A DNA stretch of 51,391 bases, taken from the NCBI GenBank assembly GCA_030429455.1, contig JAUIFC010000006.1, positions 1 through 51,391 of the forward strand, written 5' to 3'. A program made the position numbers and the translations under genes. The notes under the pieces are model-generated. The model saw only the letters and a list, made by a program, of their open reading frames with translations, searched no databases and was not told the DNA's origin. Shown here piece by piece: positions 1 through 6,987 of the stretch (its first letter is position 1; each line of letters begins with the position of its first letter). The DNA comes from Bacteroidia bacterium (GTDB lineage: Bacteria; Bacteroidota; Bacteroidia; Flavobacteriales; Flavobacteriaceae).

Positions 1-514
1 CGATAATTCCAATGCTCCAAACACAAATCCATATCACCGCCCAATCTGATAAACCTAACAATTCCGGGATGTCGAACATAGTGCTGAATGCCAATGACCC
101 AGAATAAAGAATTGTCGGTAATAAAACAATGGTATAAGCCGTGAGGAATAAGAGTGATAACAATGCCTTAGTTTGTTGATCGAAGCGTCTTTCGATAAAT
201 TCGGGAATCGTCGTAATTCCCGAGCGCATGTATTTGGGTAATAAAAATATAGCACCAAAGATGATGGCAATTGCAGCTAAAGTTTCCCAAGCCATGACCA
301 TCAAACCTTCTTTAAAAGCAGCACCGTTTAAGCCTACGATTTGTTCGGCAGAAAGGTTGGTTAATAGCAAAGAACCTGCGATAGTTATGGCGCCTAAACT
401 CCTGCCAGCCAGATAGTATCCTTCCGCAGAGGATTCATCGGTTTTTCGTGTAGCATACCAGGAAATTATGGCCACAAGGGCTGTAAACCCTACAAAAGTT
501 ATAGCTGAAAGCAT
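1..514 (-). CDS. sodium:solute symporter (SSS family), N-terminal part only
   Basis: This is the first 171 codons of a sodium-coupled transporter; the gene runs off the left edge of the window. Translation from the ATG at 512-514 gives a first membrane helix, then a short loop with a YYLAGRSLG motif and a second helix with TNLSAEQIVGLNG. Both are typical of sodium/glucose-type SSS permeases. Further hydrophobic helices follow, separated by the loop LPKYMRSGITTIPEFIERRF, which is the family's conserved cytoplasmic segment. The gene is divergent from the GH13 phosphorylase-like gene at 670, with 155 bases between them. The substrate is probably a sugar, judged from the neighbours, but it cannot be read from the sequence. 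Family assignment is secure; substrate is inference. Confidence 0.88.
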   Translation of the reverse strand, partial: MLSAITFVGFTALVAIISWYATRKTDESSAEGYYLAGRSLGAITIAGSLLLTNLSAEQIVGLNGAAFKEGLMVMAWETLAAIAIIFGAIFLLPKYMRSGITTIPEFIERRFDQQTKALLSLLFLTAYTIVLLPTILYSGSLAFSTMFDIPELLGLSDWAVIWICVWSIGII

Positions 515-669
515 ATTAAAAATTTGAAATTATTGTAATTTGATAAATATATAAAAATACTAATTATTACCTTTGAGACTTTTGAAAATTTCTTAGAATA
601 AGGTTGTCTTTTTTAAGAATTCAATTGAAAAACAAATAGATAGTTAAACAAATAATAGTTTTAATACCA

Positions 670-2415
670 ATGAAAAATATGAAAAAAGAAATTAGTGGTG
701 TCATGCTCAATGCTTATCCAGATAGTATAGGAAAAAATTTAGCTGATGCATTGCAAGTCTTAAGCTTAGACGACCTTAAAGAGGTGTTTTCTTTGTTTTA
801 TGTTTTACCGACGTTTTTTAACAGCGATTTGGACAGAGGATTTTCAGTTATAGATTACAATATAAATGAAGACCTAATTTCACATCAGGATTTAGAAACT
901 TTAAATGACTTGGGAATCGATTTGAAATTTGATATCGTTCTCAATCATCTTTCAGTTGCTTCACCGCAGTTTAAAGATTTATTGAAAAATGGCGAGCAAT
1001 CAAAATACAAGGATTTCTTTATCAATTGGAATACCTTCTGGAAAGGAAATGGCGAAATGAATGCCGAAGGAATAGTAATTCCTCATAAAAAATACCTGGA
1101 TAAACTCTTTATGCGAAAGGCAGGTTTGCCAATATTAAAGGTAAAGTTTCCTGATGGTTCTGAGCAACCTTATTGGAATACGTTTTACCAAAAAATAGGT
1201 CATCATGCCTTAGAACATAAAGATGTAGAAGGTATTGATTTATCTACTGTTAATGCTGATGAATTGCTTCATTATTTAAATCAAAAAATTTCTACTTCAA
1301 CTGAAATCGAATTTGCAAATTTTGACATTTCAGAATCGGCTAAAACTGAAATTTTAAACCTGAAAGAAACCAAAACCTACTATTTAGGACAAATGGACGT
1401 GAATGCCAATTCGCCTTTGGTTTGGGAATTTTACGAGGAAACTTTAACTAAACTAAAAAGTTATGGCTGTCAGATATTGCGTTTGGATGCATTTGCTTAT
1501 CTGCATAAAGCTGTAGGTGAGTCCAATTTTTTTAACACACCTGGAACATGGGACAACCTTGAACGTATAAATGATATGGCTAAAGCTTTGGATATAAAAC
1601 TTTTACCAGAAATTCATGCTGAATATGGTTCAGGGCTTCATAAGGAAGTTGCAGATAAAGGTTATATGATTTACGATTTTTTCCTACCAGGATTACTAAT
1701 TCATGCGCTTGAATTTAACACCAATACTGCGCTTTTAAAATGGGCAAGAGAAATTTTGGATAATGGCTATAAAACGGTAAATATGCTAGGATGCCATGAC
1801 GGTATTCCTGTTCTGGATTTAAAAGGCAAAACTGTTGATGGTGTGTATCATGAGGGTCTTCTCGAAGATGCTGCCATAGAAAGTATCATGGATATCATCA
1901 TTAACCGAGGCGGAAAAGTGAAAAATCTTTATGGCCCAAATGGCGAAAAAATATCCTATTACCAGGTCAATGCCACATTTTACAGTGCTTTAGGCGAACA
2001 GGATGATAAGCTTCTCTTAGCTAGAGCTTTACAAATCTTTATGCCAGGAATTCCTCAGGTTTGGTATCTGGATTTATTTGCAGGGAAGAATGATTATGAA
2101 GCTGTAGAAAGAGCAGGAGATGGTGGCCACAAAGAAATAAACAGAACCAATTTAAGTCTAGATTTTGTAAATGAACATATTAATCGACCAATAGTGAAAC
2201 ATCAATTGGAACTGTTGCGCTTAAGAAATACTTATAAGGCTTTTTCTGGAGATTTGACAATTAATGCTTCTGAAAATGACAAAGTCGATTTTCTTTGGAA
2301 AAACAAAGAAGATTATGCCCATCTTAAAGCTGATTTGAAAACATATACATTTAGCATTTCCTGCTATTCTGCAGAAACTGCAGAAACTTTGGAACTGAAT
2401 TCAAACTCATATTGA
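670..2415 (+). CDS. GH13_18-type sugar phosphorylase (sucrose phosphorylase-like)
   Basis: This alpha-amylase-superfamily enzyme (581 aa) resembles sucrose phosphorylase, which cleaves sucrose with phosphate to glucose 1-phosphate and fructose. The barrel landmarks are in order: VLNHLS near residue 90, nucleophile Asp273 in RLDAFAY, acid/base Glu314 in LLPEIHAEY, and transition-state Asp377 in LGCHDGIPVLDLKG. The segments QVNATFYSALG and PGIPQVWYLDLFAGKNDYE match the family's C-terminal half. It is longer than the roughly 500-residue bifidobacterial enzymes, mainly through an insertion at about residues 150-240. Related GH13_18 enzymes act on glucosylglycerate, glucosylglycerol or sucrose 6'-phosphate, so the acceptor is uncertain. 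It sits between two sugar transporters, SSS divergent and MFS convergent. The start is the first ATG; MKKEIS at the fourth codon is an alternative. Confidence 0.82.
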   Translation: MKNMKKEISGVMLNAYPDSIGKNLADALQVLSLDDLKEVFSLFYVLPTFFNSDLDRGFSVIDYNINEDLISHQDLETLNDLGIDLKFDIVLNHLSVASPQFKDLLKNGEQSKYKDFFINWNTFWKGNGEMNAEGIVIPHKKYLDKLFMRKAGLPILKVKFPDGSEQPYWNTFYQKIGHHALEHKDVEGIDLSTVNADELLHYLNQKISTSTEIEFANFDISESAKTEILNLKETKTYYLGQMDVNANSPLVWEFYEETLTKLKSYGCQILRLDAFAYLHKAVGESNFFNTPGTWDNLERINDMAKALDIKLLPEIHAEYGSGLHKEVADKGYMIYDFFLPGLLIHALEFNTNTALLKWAREILDNGYKTVNMLGCHDGIPVLDLKGKTVDGVYHEGLLEDAAIESIMDIIINRGGKVKNLYGPNGEKISYYQVNATFYSALGEQDDKLLLARALQIFMPGIPQVWYLDLFAGKNDYEAVERAGDGGHKEINRTNLSLDFVNEHINRPIVKHQLELLRLRNTYKAFSGDLTINASENDKVDFLWKNKEDYAHLKADLKTYTFSISCYSAETAETLELNSNSY

Positions 2416-2446
2416 TTGAAATCTTAGCGTCGAATTTCATGTCAGT

Positions 2447-3742
2447 TTAACTCATTTTTCGCCCATACCAAGCAATGTATGTAAAGCATAACAATGGTAG
2501 AATAAAGGAAAAATTAATTTCAGTCACACCAAATACAGTCGTATCTGCCACACCATTTCCGCCGATGTCAATAATCATTCCTTGGAGTTTTGGCATCAAT
2601 GCACCTCCCACAATGGCCATAACAAGTCCAGCAGAGCCCAATTTGGATTGTTCTTCTGTAAGATCGTTTAGGGCAATGCCATAAATTGTAGGAAACATAA
2701 GAGACATAAAAAATGAAATACCTACAAGCGCATATAAACCTGGAATACCTTGATAAGCTATGGTGAAAGCTACAAATAGAATAGCTAATGTCGAGAAAAC
2801 CATTAACAGTTTACCTGAGTTGAAGAAGCGCAAAAGATACGTGCAAACAGCTCTGCCAATGGTAAACAAAATAAACGCTGCCAGCTGGTAATAGCCTGCA
2901 GTAACACTATCCACTCCAATGGCTTCGGCGTATTGATAGATGTAAGTCCAACACATGATTTGCCCTCCAACATATAAGACTTGAGCGAGGACGCCTAGGC
3001 TGTAAGTGTTGTTTTTTAATAATTCCTTGACTATCTTTTTCAGCTTTTGCTCCTTTGTCTTTTCTCTGTTTTCAGGCATTTTGGCAATCAAAAAAATGAT
3101 AAAAATAGCGAGTAGTACCAGTCCTAAAATCACATAAGGATTTCGAATAACGAGCAAGTCAGATGTTCTGATGATAGTTTTTGCCGCTTCGTCTAAGGTG
3201 TTATAGTCGGCGATATCGTCTGATTGCAGATTTTTTAAAACAAATTGTTGTGCGACCAATAATCCTGCTAAAAGTCCGATAGGATTAAATGCTTGTGCCA
3301 AATTTAAGCGTTGGGTTGCCGTTTGCTTAGAACCCATCGCTAAAATATAGGGGTTGGCAGCCGTTTCTAAAAATGCCAAGCCAAAAGTCAAAATGTACAA
3401 TCCAAAACAGAAAAACTTAAAGCTTTCGGTTTGAGCGGCAGGATAAAACAACAATGCTCCAGAAGCGTACAATGCAAGACCAATTAAGATGCCTACTTTG
3501 TAAGAATACCGCCTCATAAATAAAGCTGCTGGCAATGCCATACAAAAATAACCGCCATAAAAAGCCATTTGTACCCAAGCGGCTTGAGAATTAGATAATT
3601 CCAATACTTTCTTAAAAGCTTGAACCATAGGGTCGGTAACCGAATTTGCAAAACCCCATAAGGCAAACAAAGAGGCTACCAGTATAAATGGTAGGACTAT
3701 TTTTTTGGAGACGACAGGTGTTTTAATTGAATTATTTTCCAC
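2447..3742 (-). CDS. FucP/GluP-type MFS sugar permease
   Basis: This is a 431-residue, twelve-helix inner-membrane protein of the L-fucose:H+ symporter / glucose-galactose transporter branch of the MFS. Landmarks are FALWGFANSVTDPMVQAF in helix 1, LETAANPYI in helix 4, LNLAQAFNPIG in helix 5 and the soluble linker KMPENREKTKEQKLKK before helix 7. The reading frame opens at GTG (3740-3742); an in-frame stop lies a few codons upstream and no ATG precedes the first helix, so GTG is the likely start. It converges on the GH13 phosphorylase gene with only 31 bases between stop codons. Import of the phosphorylase substrate, or of a released monosaccharide, is a reasonable inference from position. 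Confidence 0.88.
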   Translation of the reverse strand: MENNSIKTPVVSKKIVLPFILVASLFALWGFANSVTDPMVQAFKKVLELSNSQAAWVQMAFYGGYFCMALPAALFMRRYSYKVGILIGLALYASGALLFYPAAQTESFKFFCFGLYILTFGLAFLETAANPYILAMGSKQTATQRLNLAQAFNPIGLLAGLLVAQQFVLKNLQSDDIADYNTLDEAAKTIIRTSDLLVIRNPYVILGLVLLAIFIIFLIAKMPENREKTKEQKLKKIVKELLKNNTYSLGVLAQVLYVGGQIMCWTYIYQYAEAIGVDSVTAGYYQLAAFILFTIGRAVCTYLLRFFNSGKLLMVFSTLAILFVAFTIAYQGIPGLYALVGISFFMSLMFPTIYGIALNDLTEEQSKLGSAGLVMAIVGGALMPKLQGMIIDIGGNGVADTTVFGVTEINFSFILPLLCFTYIAWYGRKMS

Positions 3743-3972
3743 GTTTTTAGGGTTTTACTATTTTCATTACTTTATTCGAAGGTCAATAACCGCATTAGAA
3801 TAAAACAATTCGGTTGAGTAGCTGAATTTTTTTAGAAAGTAAAAAAACAACTTTCTAAACAATTTTTTAATTTTAATTCTTCTTTTTTGCTAAAAGATGT
3901 TGCTTTTATCAACTCATGACAACTCTCTTTTTGATAGTCGGCAAGTTGTTCATGTTTTTAACCTAACCTGAA

Positions 3973-4027
3973 ACCACCAAAACTTAACACTTTAAACCTT
4001 TGTGTCTCTGCACCTTTGCGTGAGATT
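3973..4027 (+). repeat. dispersed intergenic repeat, copy 1
   Basis: A 55-base unit starting accaccaaaac and ending ttgcgtgagatt. It matches the unit at 4133-4187 at 48 of 55 positions, counted by eye. The two copies are exactly 160 bases apart in the same orientation. The core tctctgc/ttgcgtgag resembles the 'gcgtctttgcg' type of intergenic element seen in many bacterial genomes. Confidence 0.75.
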
Positions 4028-4068
4028 AGCTATTCGACATTGCACACACTGCAACCACCAAAATTAAA

Positions 4069-4118
4069 TTAACCGCTAGGATCGCAACGTAGACGCCAAG
4101 TTCGCCAAGAAATGCTTA
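4069..4118 (-). repeat. dispersed intergenic repeat, inverted unit
   Basis: Between the two direct copies lies aaccgctaggatcgcaacgt followed by agacgccaag and ttcgccaag. This reads like the complementary arm (cgcaa-agacgc-aag) of the same element, so the region has a direct / inverted / direct layout. Similar words recur at 46966-47083. Confidence 0.55.
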
Positions 4119-4132
4119 GTTTAAAAAACTGA

Positions 4133-4187
4133 ACCACCAAAACCTACCAGTTTAAACCTTAGCGTCTCTGCGCCATTGCGTGAGATT
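4133..4187 (+). repeat. dispersed intergenic repeat, copy 2
   Basis: Second direct copy of the 55-base unit at 3973-4027, with seven mismatches and no indels. It has the same edges, accaccaaaac and tgagatt. Confidence 0.75.
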
Positions 4188-4316
4188 GATCGTTTGATAT
4201 CATCACACTCAAATTTTTTATATAACCAAAAACCTGAAGCAAACCTAAAAACCAAAACAACCTCTAAATCTTACCATCCAATGCCTAAGCCTTCTCGCTT
4301 TATTAGAAATATAATT

Positions 4317-4324
4317 TATTTTTG
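4317..4324 (+). promoter_or_regulatory. candidate -7 element for the Nudix gene
   Basis: TATTTTTG fits the Bacteroidota -7 consensus TAnnTTTG and lies 31 bases before the ATG at 4356. The best -33 match is a weak TTC at 4292-4294 with a 22-base spacer. Confidence 0.4.
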
Positions 4325-4355
4325 AATTTTTATTTTAGCAGCAGAAGGTTTTAAT

Positions 4356-4931
4356 ATGGACGAACTCATAGATATTGTAGACAAAAACGGAATGCCCACT
4401 GGAGAATCTGTTCTAAAGTCTCAAATTCATAAAAAAGGATATTTTCATCATACAGCGCATCTTTGGATTTACAATACGAAAGGAGAAATCTTATTGCAGC
4501 AACGGGCGGCTTCAAAAGCCATTCATCCCTTGTTGTGGGATGTGTCTGTTGCAGGGCATATCGATGCTGGAGAAACAGCTGAAGAAGGTGTGATAAGAGA
4601 AGCTAAAGAAGAAATTGGTATAACGATACATGAAAAAGACCTTATTAAAATTGGTGTATTCGAATGTTTTCAAACCTATCCTCATGGCATTATTGACAAT
4701 GAATTTCACAATACCTTTATCCTCAAAACAGATGTCGGCTTGGCTGATTTAACCCCACAAAAAGATGAAGTAGAAGCCTTAAAATTTGTAACCATTGATG
4801 AGTTTAGGCATTTGTTAGATTTCAGTCATGAAAATAAGCACTTTGTAGGAACAAATAAAGATTATTATTTGAAGGTTGTGGATAGGATTTTAAAGGCTTT
4901 GAAACAAGATAATGATAATCTTAAAGACTAA
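4356..4931 (+). CDS. Nudix hydrolase, IPP-isomerase-like (YfcD type)
   Basis: This 191-residue Nudix protein starts MDELIDIVDKNG, a leader shared by isopentenyl-diphosphate isomerase-like and YfcD-type Nudix enzymes. The Nudix box begins at GHIDAGET and closes with REAKEEIGI, preserving G-x5-E-x7-RE-x2-EE-x-G. The upstream segment HHTAHLWIYN is also typical. Members hydrolyse nucleoside-diphosphate-linked compounds, but the substrate here is unknown. True IDI enzymes have additional metal and catalytic residues that I could not confirm. The gene stands alone on the plus strand behind a repeat-rich gap and has its own promoter candidate. Confidence 0.85.
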   Translation: MDELIDIVDKNGMPTGESVLKSQIHKKGYFHHTAHLWIYNTKGEILLQQRAASKAIHPLLWDVSVAGHIDAGETAEEGVIREAKEEIGITIHEKDLIKIGVFECFQTYPHGIIDNEFHNTFILKTDVGLADLTPQKDEVEALKFVTIDEFRHLLDFSHENKHFVGTNKDYYLKVVDRILKALKQDNDNLKD

Positions 4932-5263
4932 GGATTATTAGAAAATTAAGGTTATCAGCAGGAGTTAACCAAAAATCTGTCTACTTACCAATCAACCGTT
5001 TCTATTGATTGACATTGATAACAACGCCGTTATATTAAATATGGGTATTTTAGTATTTCGTGACCTTCTTTTCACATTGTTGAGACCTAAATAATCATCC
5101 TTGACATATCATATGCAGATTATTTGCTTAATAATTGAACCTTCCTAAAAGTAAATGTTTACTGAAACTATTGGCATAACGGTATTGAAACGTAAATCCC
5201 ATCCAGATTAATAATCTAGACAGGATTTTTACTACTAGCTAAATAATAATAGCTAATTACTGC
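4932..5263. other. 332-base intergenic region, no gene seen
   Basis: Convergent gap between the Nudix gene and ssb. The only structure noticed is a weak nested hairpin at 5194-5228: outer AAATCC/GGATTT, inner AGATT/AATCT, followed by a T run. It could act as a terminator for the Nudix gene. No RNA gene or ORF is supported. Confidence 0.5.
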
Positions 5264-5599
5264 TTACTTATTCTGCGGCAACACAATCTCATTACAGACG
5301 ACTTCGGTGATGTAACGCTTTTGGCCGTCTTTCGTTTGGTAAGAGCGGTTGCTCAGTTTTCCTGATATGACAACTTCTCTGCCTTTGGTAACGTAATTTT
5401 CAACAATTTCTGCTGTTTTTCCCCAGGCGACAACACTTTGCCAAAGTGTATTTTCAACTTTTTCACCTTTGGTGGTTGTGTAGTTTTCATTGATGGCCAA
5501 ACTGAATTTTGCCAATTTTTTTCCAGAATCTAGATTTAAAATTTCTGGTTCTTGTCCTAATCTTCCCATTAACTGTACGTGGTTTCTTAAATTACTCAT
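5264..5599 (-). CDS. ssb: single-stranded DNA-binding protein, short form
   Basis: This 111-residue protein is essentially one SSB OB-fold. It has NHVQLMGRLGQEPE at the start, then KLAKFSLAINE, NTLWQSVVAWGKTAE (with the aromatic residues used for ssDNA stacking) and GREVVISGKLSNRSYQ. It ends at EIVLPQNK. The Gly/Pro/Gln-rich linker and the acidic DDxxPF tail that recruits repair and replication partners in canonical SSBs are missing. It is therefore probably an accessory SSB rather than the main chromosomal copy. It stands alone on the minus strand with large gaps on both sides and no recombination or competence partner nearby. Confidence 0.92.
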   Translation of the reverse strand: MSNLRNHVQLMGRLGQEPEILNLDSGKKLAKFSLAINENYTTTKGEKVENTLWQSVVAWGKTAEIVENYVTKGREVVISGKLSNRSYQTKDGQKRYITEVVCNEIVLPQNK

Positions 5600-6006
5600 G
5601 ATACTATTTTTTAAAAGTTAAACATTATGCCGTTGCCAAAATGTATGAGTCAGTAGCAAACGACAGTGCAAAGATGAAATAGCATATCCCTTCGAGTCGG
5701 TAAATAAATAGGTACTTACGTTTATTATTGCTTGTAGTCGTTTGTAAACGGATAAGTATTTAATATACAAATGATTAAAAAATAAAGTAAGACTATTTTA
5801 ATTTTTAGATTTGTTTTAAAAAAAATGATTAGAGGTAAAGAAAACAGCCTTCTATGCTTTTTAAAAGTGGTAAACCTTATTAATAAAACACAGCATTCTG
5901 CTAATTTCCTAAGCACAAAAAAGGCTAGAATATCCTTTTTTATGGCGTATCTGGAAGTTTTAAGTACACTATTCCATCTTTTAAACTTTCTCAGTTTTGA
6001 ACAACT
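5600..6006. other. 407-base intergenic region, mostly A/T-rich
   Basis: Upstream of ssb and downstream of the heme oxygenase gene. Apart from the hairpin at 5917-5941 I see no gene. Short open frames here have no start context, no recognisable domain and low-complexity translations. Confidence 0.5.
5917..5941 (-). terminator. possible terminator of the bphP operon
   Basis: AAAAAAGG (5917-5924) pairs with CCTTTTTT (5934-5941) around a 9-base loop, 66 bases past the heme oxygenase stop codon. The stem is A/T-rich with only two G:C pairs, so confidence is limited. Confidence 0.45.
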
Positions 6007-6618
6007 TTAAATGACTTGTTTAGTGGTAAACTCTCCAAACTTTTCAGGATGTGTAAACAGATTAAATGCCATTTTTGCTGAATTTATAGTTTGGTCTATA
6101 AACGCGTTGGACTCGTGGGCAATTGCATTAACATGATTACACCATGTTTTCCAATCCTGCATCAACGTATCTTGGGGCGTAGTTTTATAGAAAATGGCTG
6201 GTTTTACATGCCATCGTTTGCGATGCTTTTCAATCTGTTTGCCGATGATATTGCCGCCAAGTTCAGAGCCTTTTACAACATAAATAAGCCCAATAAGTCC
6301 TGGTAGAGACGAAAAATCGGAATAATGTTTAAGTTTAAATTCTGATATAAGTAAACTTTTATTTAAATTCAACAAATCTTGTTTGATGTGTTCGCTTCTA
6401 TCGGCTGGAAGAACTTGATCGGTTGGCAAAATATGTTTATGACGTTTGATAATTTCACTGACCAAACAATGCGCTTTATAGAGATGAGCTAGATGCTTTG
6501 TATAACAGTCTAGGTCGTAGTCATCTGAAAACATCATTTTGGCATTCATCATGCCTTCTGTGTGGGCATGCTCTTTTCGAGTTTCTTTTCTTAAGCGTTC
6601 CGTAAGGATTTTGCGCAT
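6007..6618 (-). CDS. bphO: biliverdin-producing heme oxygenase
   Basis: This 203-residue all-helical heme oxygenase opens heme to biliverdin, the chromophore of bacterial phytochromes. The proximal heme ligand is likely His17 in LRKETRKEHAHTE, which keeps the family spacing T-x3-H-x3-E. The distal-helix region GLIYVVKGSELGGNIIGKQI matches the Gly-rich segment over the heme. It is the last gene of the operon bphP / response regulator / heme oxygenase, six bases after the regulator's stop codon. That placement explains its job: supplying bilin to the phytochrome two genes upstream. Whether IX-alpha or another biliverdin isomer is made cannot be read from the sequence. Confidence 0.9.
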   Translation of the reverse strand: MRKILTERLRKETRKEHAHTEGMMNAKMMFSDDYDLDCYTKHLAHLYKAHCLVSEIIKRHKHILPTDQVLPADRSEHIKQDLLNLNKSLLISEFKLKHYSDFSSLPGLIGLIYVVKGSELGGNIIGKQIEKHRKRWHVKPAIFYKTTPQDTLMQDWKTWCNHVNAIAHESNAFIDQTINSAKMAFNLFTHPEKFGEFTTKQVI

Positions 6619-6624
6619 GCTATT

Positions 6625-6987
6625 TTATCTTTCCAGTAGTTTTTTGAATTCTTCCAAGTCAAAGGGTTTTGGATAGTATAAATTAAAACCAGCATCCAAA
6701 CACTTTTGTTTCCACTCGTCTCCAAAATAGTTTGTGTGTGCAACGAATATGGAATTGGCTAGGTTTGGATACGTTTTTAGCTCTTCTAACACGCCAAAAC
6801 CATCAATCTCAGGGTCGTCTAAATTTAAATCCACAAGAAGGATTTCATATCCCTTTTGTTTTGCCAATTCAAAACATTGGTTTGCTGTTTCCACAGTATC
6901 TATTTGATATGCTTCAGAAGCTAATTTTTTGACAATAAAACGGTTAACGTTATTGTCTTCGACATATAAAATATTTTTCTTACTCAT
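6625..6987 (-). CDS. single-domain response regulator (phytochrome partner)
   Basis: This CheY-like receiver (120 aa) has no output domain. The acidic pair is in ILYVEDNN, the phospho-acceptor is Asp53 in LLVDLNLDD, the switch threonine is Thr85 in FVAHTN and the lysine is Lys107 in YYPKPFD. Its ATG overlaps the last eight bases of bphP, so translation is probably coupled and the two proteins made in step. Free-standing receivers next to phytochrome kinases (Rcp1 in cyanobacteria is the model) accept phosphate from the kinase. Here it must pass the signal by protein contact, since nothing DNA-binding is attached. Confidence 0.9.
   Translation of the reverse strand: MSKKNILYVEDNNVNRFIVKKLASEAYQIDTVETANQCFELAKQKGYEILLVDLNLDDPEIDGFGVLEELKTYPNLANSIFVAHTNYFGDEWKQKCLDAGFNLYYPKPFDLEEFKKLLER

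Larger units (their letters stand above)
3743..4355. other. 613-base intergenic region with dispersed repeat copies
   Basis: No credible gene is seen. The middle (about 3973-4187) holds three units of a short repeat listed separately. The left third is A/T-rich leader for the MFS gene and the last 40 bases hold a candidate promoter for the Nudix gene. Confidence 0.6.

Noticed and set aside
5725-6010. Short frames on both strands between ssb and heme oxygenase
   Set aside because: Low-complexity A/T-driven translations that overlap each other and the possible terminator.
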